In this document: positions 41,711 through 51,466 of the stretch, piece by piece | Position numbering within the stretch: the first letter of the stretch is position 1 | Layout of the letters: each line of letters opens with the position of its first letter | Assembly: GCF_029962835.1 (NCBI RefSeq) | Contig: NC_080582.1 | Location: 25,738,032 to 25,802,031, forward strand | Length of the DNA: 64,000 nucleotides | Source of the DNA: Magnolia sinica | Lineage: Eukaryota > Streptophyta > Magnoliopsida > Magnoliales > Magnoliaceae | Direction: 5' to 3' | Position numbers and translations under genes: made by a program | The notes under the pieces: generated by a model | What the model saw: only the letters and a program-made list of their open reading frames with translations | Database searches by the model: none | Told to the model about the DNA's origin: nothing

Positions 41711-43987
41711 TGTTCAGGGTCAAATATTGCATATCAGACCCAGTTGTTACCTGGATTTACAAACATAGTAATGTTTAACGGCCTGATTTAATCATGTTTG
41801 TGATGCAGGGTGTATTCACGAGCTTGAACTGGGAAAGGGTGTTTAAAGCTGGGATTTAACGCTCTGATGACACCAAGGCAGGGGACGGACCCCAGGGGAC
41901 CAAGATCATCGAATTTACACACCGGAGATCCGTGAAAATCGAGAAACTGAAGTTCAAGTGGCCCAAAATTGGTTCATAATGAAAGATCACAAGGTTCCCA
42001 CTATCCGTTCAGGTCGAAACGTCATACATGCCCTGAGGGCCATAAATTAACCGTACAATTCGAATTTCATCCGTTCGATCCCTGTCGAAGTGACCCAACG
42101 GACAGATCAGCCCATAAACCATTACTTTTGGGCCCACCTGCTATTTGGATATTCTTAAAAATTGGTCTCAACGGGTTAAATGAGTTGACAATATGAATGG
42201 ACGGAGCGGATTTCTTACATACATCAAGTGGGACCCACATGTATACTGAGTGTACATAAGGTGCACGTGCACCAGCCGTGCACCCGTACAGACAAAGTCG
42301 GTCAGCTCACGCTGACCGACTGCGTCTTCTCCAAATCCGAAAAACGCAACAGCGTTCTCACTGTCGTCCGCCGGTCCTTCTCAGTGGGGCCCACTCGACA
42401 CCTGGTGTAATGATCTGAACCGTCCATTGTATCAAGAGGGTGGGCGTGAACATCGCCTAGGCGGCGTAATCTCAGAAGATAAAGAAGATTGGATTTCAGC
42501 TGTTAAAACGGATGATTAACGGTGGAACGAAAGAATCAGTGGGCCACACGGAATTCAATATGAAACCAGACAATTCCTACTTGTTTTTCGCCAGCATTTC
42601 AGTAGACGGAGTGGATCTTATTGAAAACATCACTACGGACACCTCCAACCATCACAGCGCACGGGTACGCGACCTCTGTTTCGCAACAGAGGTTGCGGTC
42701 CCCTCTTGTGGGCCTCCATCAGGGCCCATTGGCTTAATCAGGGCCGTCCATTAGGAGCCTAAGGGCCCTACAGTTCAAGCCTAGGTGTCCTTTTCTCTCC
42801 ATGCGTGCGAGAATGCGTTAATCGTGATCAACAAAAGGATGAACGATGGAATGAATTCTTCCCTGAGCTGAATCGACAAACAGCCAAAACCGGTTGCCTA
42901 CCCGAAAAATCTAAGGAGAAGTTGATGAATGGAGTGGATCGCCTGTCTGAGCTCTAGAATGGGCCCCAAAGAATTTCATCATAAGCAATGGTTTCCTGCT
43001 ACAACAGGGAGTGCGTAAAGAGCTTCTTACGCACTCCCAGCCACCGTCTTCTTGGAAGTTATAAAAAGGGAGAGAGCTGACGGCTCAGGGGGCATCGAAG
43101 GGAAGAAAGGAGAAAGGGGCAGGGATCTAAGGCTGGGTTGCTGCTGCACGTCTGGAAGCTCGTCTTTAGTGGAGGATTGAAGAAAAAGAGGAACGGTTTT
43201 GGGGCTGGGTGGAGACGCCAAGAGAGAAAGAGACAGGGAGTAGAGTTTGTTTTTCTTCATTGTTTTCTTCTTCTTTCTTTTTCTCTATTTTATTATGAGA
43301 TCTAGCCCATTAATGTGTGGCTAAACCCCTTAGCTAGGGCTAAGGGGTGAAGCTTGTAGCCTGATGGGAGAGATGTTGCTGGTGCCCTTTGATTAGATTG
43401 AAGAGATTTTTTTGATTTAATTTTATGGGAATATTTTTTAGTTTTTAATGGCATGTTGTGACTGAAATTACAATGGGCTTGCAATGGCTTTGAGTATTCC
43501 TCTTCTCTTATTTTGATTATAATGTCAGGAAACCCTGATGTTCACCATCGTCTCCTGGGCATGGTTGGATGTTGGTACCCTTCCTAACCTTCATAATCAT
43601 GTTGATTGATTGGTAATTAGATTTATTCTGTTGTTTGCTTTGTCTCCTGGGCATGGTTTGGTGATGGAATCCATTCTAATTCATACACCTTTCATCTCTT
43701 GAAACCTATATCAATGGCAGTTCAGTAAATTTCCATAATTTGTGATCCTGGCATACGATCTCCCTGATCTCTACAAGTGGATCCTCTGAATCCCTAGTTC
43801 CCTTTCTCTGAATTCCTTAAAGTCTTAGATAATTATTCCACAATTATTTCCTAAATTATATCACTTCTTAGTCTAGTTCTATTTCTACTTGATTTTAGAT
43901 AACGTACAGGTATCAGTCCCTGTGGATTCGACCTCGGTCTTACCGAGTTTATTACTACATCACAACCCTATACTTGGGGAGTGAACA
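41711..43987 (+). repeat. LTR1, family A
   Basis: 2277 bp, TGTTCAGGGTCAAATATTGC to CTTGGGGAGTGAACA. A TATA box (TATAAAAAG) at 43060-43068 suggests transcription starts about 25-30 nt downstream, leaving U3 of ~1.35 kb. It contains a series of perfect hairpin-forming repeats (42260-42273, 42297-42320, 42672-42693, 43007-43038, 43325-43348; see findings). ORFs called inside the LTR are not considered genes. Confidence 0.92.
43060..43068 (+). promoter_or_regulatory. TATA box of the family A LTR promoter
   Basis: TATAAAAAG, 21 bp downstream of a perfect 12-bp inverted repeat. Identical in LTR2 (52816) and LTR3 (62546). Confidence 0.6.
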
Positions 43988-44732
43988 AGTTTTTGGCGCC
44001 GTTGCCGGGGACTGATAGTTACGATTTTCTGAAATTAATTAGTTTTAGAATTAGGATAAGATTAGGATTTTATTAACTTTAGTTTTAGATTTTTATTTCT
44101 ATTTGATTTTTAGAACTAACTTGTTTCCTGTTTTGTAGGATCCTGACATAAAATCTCTAAATTGGTAATTCTTTCCTAAATTCTCTACTTTTTCTTTTTA
44201 TAAAATTAGGGTTTAGATTTTAGAAACTTTCTAATTCTAGTATCCTCTGTTCTGTAGGAAATAGTTTATTTTTAGAAATTTAGGTTATTTAGAAATTGAC
44301 TTTCTATTTTGGTTCTATTAACTTTCTAATTCTAACACTTTTTGAATCTAATTCTGTTTCTTAATTTATTTTTAGGATTTTTGTTTAGAAACTAACCTTC
44401 CTTTTTTTTTTTAGGCCCTTAAGATAGAAATCTCTATTTTGGTACACTCCTTCCCTACTCTCTATTTTTCAATTTTTCTTGTAGTAATTTACTTTTTAGT
44501 CTAGGCTTTCCTAGTTTCTTTTAGAAATTAATTTACTGTTATTTTTCTTTTAAAGTATCGTTTCTCTCCTTTATAGAATCTAACTTATTTTTGTTTTATT
44601 TTGCAGGTCCTTAACTTAGGAGCTTCAATTTGGTAATTCCTTTCCAATTCTCCCTCTCTTTCGTTTTAGATTTTCTTTTTTTTCCTTCTTTAGGATTAGG
44701 CTTTGAATTTGATTGAGGGCTGCGAGTGTTTC
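43988..44732 (+). other. PBS and leader of INT1
   Basis: The PBS TGGCGCCGTTGCCGGGGA is at 43994-44011, 6 bp after the LTR (tRNA-Asp type). The ~700-nt AT-rich leader has repeated blocks ending in splice-acceptor-like 'ttttgtag'/'ttttgcag' followed by 'gatcctgac', 'gtccttaac' or 'gcccttaag', each followed by '..tctctaaattggtaattc'-type text (44130, 44411, 44601). No gene. Confidence 0.8.
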
Positions 44733-47700
44733 ATGCCCAAGTGGGCCCGTGACAACACTCGACGTCTCTTGACCGAAGGAGGATTAGTTGAGGGGTTGAC
44801 TATCCATCGCAGGATTAGACACCGCTCGAAATCCCCTGAGTTAAGTGAAGTTATGGCTGAAGACCAACCTCCTCTACTCCCACCCAGGGTGGAGGATACC
44901 CAAGATGAGAATGAGGTGCAACAGGCACCCCCGCCTCGTACTTTACGAGATTTTCTACAACCGGCGGGAGTGAGTATGCCCTCATGCATGATTTTTCCTG
45001 AAAACACAGGACAAATGGACATCAAGCCAGGAGTTATCCAACTCCTTCCCAAATTCCATGGACTTGAATCTGAAAGTCCATATTTACATTTGAAAGAGTT
45101 CGATGAGATAATAGCTACATTATGTTTTCCTAATGTATCTGAGGATACAATTAGGCTGAAACTCTTTCCTTTTTCCTTAAAAGAGAAAGCTAAGACGTGG
45201 TTACATTCACTGCGTCCTAGATCCATTGGCACATGGAACGACATGCAGAGGGAATTCATAAAAAATTCTTCCCACATCATAAAGCGATTACCCTCGGAAA
45301 AGCAATCATGAACTTTGCCCAAAGGAAGATGAAACATTCTTTCAATGTTGGGAAAGGTTCAAAGATTTGGTCGATTCATGCCCACAACACGGATTTGAAA
45401 CGTGGCGCATTACAAATTTTTCTATGATGGTGACATCTTCCATGCGCCAAATGGTCGAGACAATGTGTAATGGAGAGTTCATTAATAAAGATATCGACGA
45501 GGTATGGGACTACCTCGATAGTTTGGCTGAAAAAACACAATCTTGGGACTATTACCCAAAGTCGAACACCACGTCTAGGCCAACTCAATTAAAGGAAAAA
45601 GGTGGATTATATCTCTTGAAAGAAGAGGATGATCTCAAGTGTAAAGTGACTACGCTCATAAGGAAAGTTGAGGCCATGGAAGGAAAGAAGGATAAGGTCA
45701 ATGAAATTGTTTGCGGCATCTGTGATTGCAACATTCACACAACTGAAAACTGTCCTACAATACCTGCCTTTCGAGGAGTGTTGAATGAACAAGCCAATGC
45801 CATAAATAATTATCAAAGACCTTTTACTGGACCTAACTCTAACACATACAATCCTGGCTGGAAAAACCATCCAAACTTCAGTTGGAGAAATGGACAAACG
45901 GCGACTCCTCCAGGTTTCTTCAATCAAAATCCAAATCAAGTGAAACCTCAAGAGGAACCGGTTCAAAATCCCATACAAGAGCTGGCTCAGGCAATGCGGG
46001 GAATCACAGATTTTATGCAAAAGATAGATTCTCGTATGACGGTTATAGAAAAGGGGATGCTTCCTGCACAACCTATCCCCAATCCTAAACCGCAGTACGA
46101 GAATAATGATCCCAGCTCTTCAAATCAGATGGGGCATGCTAAATCCATCACCACTCTTAGGAGTGGGAAGATCATTGATAAAACTCTTCCGGTTAGGCCC
46201 GAAAAGCCTCAAGAACCAGAAGAGGACAACAATGATGGATCCACTGATGCCCCACAAAAAGTGGAACCGGAACTTCTAGAGAAGCCAGTTGCTCCATTAC
46301 CCCCACGGTTGGTATCACCAAAACCTCTCTCTAACTCTCAGGATATCCTAGAGGTGTTGAAACAGGTGAAAGTCAACATTCCTCTACTTGATGTCGTTAA
46401 ACAAATACCTTCATATGCCAAATTCCTAAAAGACTTATGCACGACCAAGCGACGGAAATTTATTCAAAAGAAAATCTTCTTGACTGAGAAAGTGAGTGCC
46501 ATCCTGAAGCAAGACGTGCCGCAGAAATTCAAGGATCCCGGTAGCCCAACCATATCATGTGTAATCGGGAACCATCGAATTGATCACGCACTTCTTGACT
46601 TAGGAGCGAGCGTCAATCTGATTCCCTACTCGGTATACAAACAGTTAGGTTTGGGTGAATTAAAACCCACCCTAACCACACTACAACTTGCTGATCGCTC
46701 TGTTCGTGTACCAAGAGGGATAATTGAGGATGTGTTGGTCCAAGTTGATAGATTTTACTACCCTGTAGATTTTATCATCCTGGACACCGAACCCATCAAT
46801 AACATGAGCACTCAGATTCCCGTCATTCTTGGTCGCCCATTCCTTGCCACGTCAAATGCAATTATCAATTGTAGGAATGGTATCATGACTATGTCTTTTG
46901 GAAATTTGACATTGGAGTCAAACATTTTTTTCAATAACGGCAGCAACTCAGAGGATGATGATGATTTCCACGACATTAACATGATTGACTCTTTCGTGGA
47001 AGATACGACACCTCTGACCTTATCCTCCGACCATCTAGAGACGTGCCTGGCCCACTCCCATGATTTTGATGATGACATGATTAGGGAGACGTGCGCCTTG
47101 CTTGATACTGCACCGGTACTTGAAGTTAACCGATGGAGGCCACAATTTGAAGAATTACCACAAACTGATGTAGTGCCTCTACCGTCTAACCTCAAGCCGC
47201 CGAAGCTTGACCTAAAACCTTTGCCCTCTGATTTGAAATATGCATATTTGGGTCAAGATGAGACATACCCGGTGGTGATCTCTGCCCACCTGGAGAAAGA
47301 ACAGGAGAGTATGCTTATATCTACTCTCATTGAGCATAAAGGAGCCCTAGGATGGACGATAGCGGACCTCAAAGGAATCGATCCCTCGATTTGTACTCAC
47401 CACATATATCTTGAGGATAATGCAAAAACCGCTCGGCAACCACAACGTAGACTAAATCCAAATATGAAGGAAGTGGTTAAGGCCGAGGTTCTTAAGCTAT
47501 TGGATGTGGGTATTATATACCCTATATCTGATAGTCAATGGGTGAGTCCAACTCAAGTGGTCCCTAAGAAGTCCGGAATCACCATCGTAGCCAATGCTAA
47601 TAATGAACTCGTGCCAACTAGAGTCACTACTGGTTGGAGAATGTGCATTGACTACAGGAAGTTGAATACCGTCACGAGGAAAGACCACTTTCCTTTACCA

Positions 47701-48330
47701 TTCATTGATCAGATCCTGGAAAGGTTAGCTGGTCATTCCTATTATAGTTTCCTTGACGGGTATTCGGGCTACAACCAGATAGAGATAGCCCCTGAAGACC
47801 AGGAAAAGACCACATTTACATGTCCCTACGGCACCTTTGCCTATCGAAGGATGCCATTCGGACTATGTAATGCCCCTGCCACCTTTCAGCGATGTATGCT
47901 TAGTATTTTTTCTGACATGGTGGGGCAATATCTAGAGGTCTTCATGGACGACTTCTCTGTTTATGGTCCATCTTTCAGCAAGTGCTTGGAAAGTCTTAAA
48001 TGTGTGCTGAAAAGATGTGAAGAAAAGAACTTGGTACTTAATTGGGAGAAGTGCCATTTCATGGTTCAGAAGGGAATTGTCCTTGGGCATATCATCTCGT
48101 CCAAAGGAATCGAGGTAGATAAGGCAAAAATCGATCTTATCTCTAACCTACCTCCACCCAAGAACATCAGAGACGTGCGATCCTTCTTAGGCCACGCAGG
48201 ATTTTACAGGAGATTCATAAAGGACTTTAGTCTTCTCTCTCGCCCTTTATGTAATCTTCTTCAAAAGGATGCTCCGTACGAGTGGGTGAGCAATGCCAGG
48301 AAGCGTTCACCAAGCTTAAAGGCACGTTAA
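44733..48330 (+). pseudogene. Family A gag-protease-RT, INT1 copy, frameshifted
   Basis: First ATG at 44733 (MPKWARDN), with a TTG-started in-frame extension upstream. Gag reads to about 45265, where a run of A is two bases shorter than in INT2 and shifts the frame; further one-base differences follow near 45318 and 45425-45440. From 45445 a long open frame covers the zinc knuckle 'CGICDCNIHTTENC' (CX2CX4HX4C), the linker with 'ITTLRSGKIID', protease 'LLDLGASVNLIPYSVY' and 'ILGRPFLATSNAII', then RT with '[13 protein letters not shown]' and 'FMDDFSVYG'. It ends at 48330 after a one-base loss near 48285 (gagtgggtgag against gagtggactgag in INT2). The RT core is intact; the polyprotein is not. 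Confidence 0.9.
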
Positions 48331-50099
48331 CCACTTGCACCTATCATGCGGCCACCCGAATTGGAGCCTCCCTTTTGAACTTATGTGCGATGCTTGATTA
48401 TGCTCTTGGGGCGGTCTAGGCCGGAGAAAAGACAAGAAGCCCTACGTCATTCACTACGCAAGTAGGACTCTAAATCCTGCCCAAGTGAACTACTCGACTA
48501 CGGAAAAGGAACTCTTAGCCGTAGTGTTCGCCTTGGACAAATTTAGGTCCTACCTGATCGGATCCAAGATCATTATCTATACAGATCATGCGGCACTGAA
48601 ATATCTTCTTTCTAAGAATGATTCTAAGCCCCGCCTGATACGATGGATCCTTCTACTCTAAGAATTTGATTTGGAAATTAAAGATAAAAAGGGAGTAGAA
48701 AACGTTGTGGCCGATCACCTTTCTCGCCTTAATACCTCTGATTCCCCTGAGGCGACCCATATCAATAACATATTCCCTGATGAACAATTGTTCAGAGTCT
48801 CCCATTCACCTTGGTTCGCTGATATTGCTAATTATCTTACTACAGGTTCCATACCGACACAGTGGACTGCGCAAGATAAGAAGAAATTTTTCACCAAGGT
48901 ATGTAACTTTTTCTGGGACGATCCATATTTATTTAAATATTGCCCAGACCAAATTCTAAAGAGATGTGTACCAGACGATGAGCATCGAAGTGTCATCTCC
49001 TTCTGTCACTCAGGCTGTGGTGGTCACTTTTCCGCTAAAAAGACCACGGCCAAGATTCTGCGGTGTGGCTTTTCTTGGCCCACTATGTTTAGGGACACTC
49101 ATGAGTTTTGCAAAGCTTGTGAGCGTTGTCGAAATTGGGAGCATTGTCCGTCGAAATATGATGCCTTTGAATCCCATTCTTATCATTGAAGCATTTGATT
49201 CTTTGGGGCATCGATTTCATGGGACCATTCCCCCAATCGTTTGGAAATCAGTATATTTTGCTCGCTGTGGATTATGTCACTAAATGGGTCGAAGTGATTC
49301 GTGTCGAAAGAATGACCATCGCACGGTCATTAAATTCCTGAAAGAGAACATCCTTTCTCGATTCGGGACGCCTCGAGCCATCATTAGTGATGGGGGCTCA
49401 CACTTTTGTAATAGACCATTCGAGAGCTTAATGAAGAAATACGGTATCTCTCATAAGGTGAGCACCCCATACCATCCGCAGACAAGTGGACAAGCTGAGA
49501 TTTCCAATAGGGAGATTAAACACATTTTGGAGAAAACGGTTAACCCAGATCGTAAGGATTGGTCAATCCGATTGACCGATGCCTTATGGGCATACCGTAC
49601 TGCATTTAAAACTCCTATTGGAATGTCTCCCTTTAGACTTGTCTATGGGAAGGCTTGTCACTTGCCTGTGGAGCTGGAACATAAAGCGTACTGGGCGATC
49701 AAAAATCTTAATTTCAATCTGGACAACGCTGGCTCGCTACGCAAACTTCAATTAAATGAACTTGAAGAAATCCGGAATGATGCGTACGATAATTCGAGAA
49801 TTTACAAGGACAAGATGAAAGCATTTCATGACCAACACATTTTGCGAAAATCATTCACGCCTGGTCAGAAGGTCCTTTTGTATAATTCTCGATTACATCT
49901 CTTTCCGGGTAAGCTTCGATCTCGTTGGACCGGCCCTTACATTGTTGTTACTGCTTATCCTCATGGGGCCGTCGAGATAAGAGATCCCGACAATGGCAAG
50001 GAGTTTAAAGTAAATGGACATCGTTTAAAGCCATTTGTCGAGAAATTTGATTCAGAGGACATGTCCATGCCTCTGACTGATCCTGTTTACCAGGACTGA
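48331..50099 (+). pseudogene. Family A RNase H and integrase, INT1 copy, frameshifted
   Basis: RNase H is recognisable ('[20 protein letters not shown]', '[12 protein letters not shown]') but broken by several small indels (48335-48425) and a TAA at 48659-48661 where INT2 has CAA. Integrase: HHCC segment ('FCHSGCGGHFSAKKTTAKIL', 'CKACERC') in the frame 48671-49189, which shifts within the HHCC tail at about 49130-49145. The catalytic core and C-terminal part are open at 49284-50099 with '[12 protein letters not shown]', '[18 protein letters not shown]' and '[20 protein letters not shown]', ending '[20 protein letters not shown]'. The shift in the HHCC tail is shared with INT2. Confidence 0.88.
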
Positions 50100-51466
50100 T
50101 CTCCTAGTCTGATGGAGGTATAGGTAGGTTTATCGCTTTCATAGGATTATGGTAGTTGCTTTTGTCTGGCTGAAGACGGTAAACTTAGCGCTCCTGGGAG
50201 GTAACCCAGCTTTTCAACTTTTCTCATTCATTAGTTCAATGTTTGTAGGTAACATTACTGCAAACCCTCACGAGACTACAACTCGTCCACTAGGGGTAAC
50301 CTAGGGGTTTAAAGGCTTGTTGTATACGCTAAATGCAATCGAGAGTACTTGCGAAAGTGGTATAGGTAGGATTTTATTTTTGTTAGTTTTGTGTTACTTT
50401 CTCTCTCGTGCTGACTGGATTCTATGCTGCGATCTCTTGGAAAGTCTCTCATTCCTTCGTCCAGGTACTATCTTCCCATCACTCCTCTTATATTTCTGTT
50501 GTCTCATGTGTATTGCATGTTTATTTCATTTACATTGAGGACAATGTAGATTTTTTGGTTGGGGGTGGGAGATTAGGTTTCCTAATCAGTGTTTTCTTGG
50601 TCTTGAGCAAACGTTGTGAAATTTTTTTTATTTTTCAGGATTTCTAATGAAGTCGAAGTGATTTTGACAGGCCATCTAGGGCATTTAGAATTTCAAGATG
50701 CGTGATGTTGGTACTTCATGACTCTTGGATTCAATCATCTATTAAATTTCACAACTAAGTTTGAATTGTTAAATCCAGTATTAGAATTGTAAACATTGAT
50801 TGAGTCATGAATTCCCAGGACACATCTCGCTTGCATATTAAGGTTTCAGTTCGATATTAAAGGACTAACTTGGTAATCACTAAACATGAAAGAAACCCAC
50901 TTGAATCGAATGGATTGGGCGAACAGTCTTTACCATAGGTTTGCTCCCTATACGTGAGGATTCGATTCCCCATGAATGATATGTGAAAAAGTTGGGTGTA
51001 CAGTCTTTACCTTAGGTTTGCTCCCTGTAGGTGAGGATCTGATCCCTCTTCTTAACATTAATTCTAATGAGAAAATCAAAAAAAAAAAAAAAATAAAAAA
51101 AATTAAAGAATAAAAAGATAAGGTGTAAGCCAAGTTGGGTTATCGTGATTTCTCTTCTTTGTTACCAATGATATTCTTAAATATCAAGGTAAATCTTAAT
51201 GTTGGCAAGTCGAGATTGGACTATACATCCATGGAATTCAATATTTAGAATTATACTAATTGATGGACTAATATTTTGAACTTGATTATGAAGTTTACCG
51301 TGAGCTTGATTTCAGGAAAAAGTAATGCCAACATTCATGAATCTTAGAATTCGAGTATCTGAACTATTTTTCATAAATCTCTTGAGTTTGTAGAAATTAT
51401 CCTGTAATTCTCAATTTATTTTTCGCATACTTTGCTCGGGACTAGCAAAATGCTGGTTGGGGGTTG
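50100..51466 (+). other. 3' noncoding region of INT1
   Basis: No env-like ORF. Contains 'gggaggtaacccagc' (50197-50211), the conserved structured block (50249-50370), 'cattgaggacaatgtagatt' with TTGGGGGTGGG (50532-50570), two imperfect ~68-bp direct repeats 'acagtctttaccwtaggttt' (50930-51052), an A-rich run (about 51078-51112) and a G-rich end 'gctggttgggggttg' before LTR2. Confidence 0.8.

Noticed and set aside
42512-43260. Small ORFs in LTR1, LTR2 and LTR3 (80 and 77 codons)
   Set aside because: They lie inside LTR U3/R, have no recognisable domain, and are repeated only because the LTR is.
50249-50370. Hammerhead or twister-type ribozyme in the conserved block
   Set aside because: I could not find the hammerhead CUGANGA and GAAAC core or a twister core. 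Only simple stems are supported.
50100-51466. An env-like ORF as in some Athila elements
   Set aside because: No ORF of suitable length lies between integrase and the 3' LTR in either copy.
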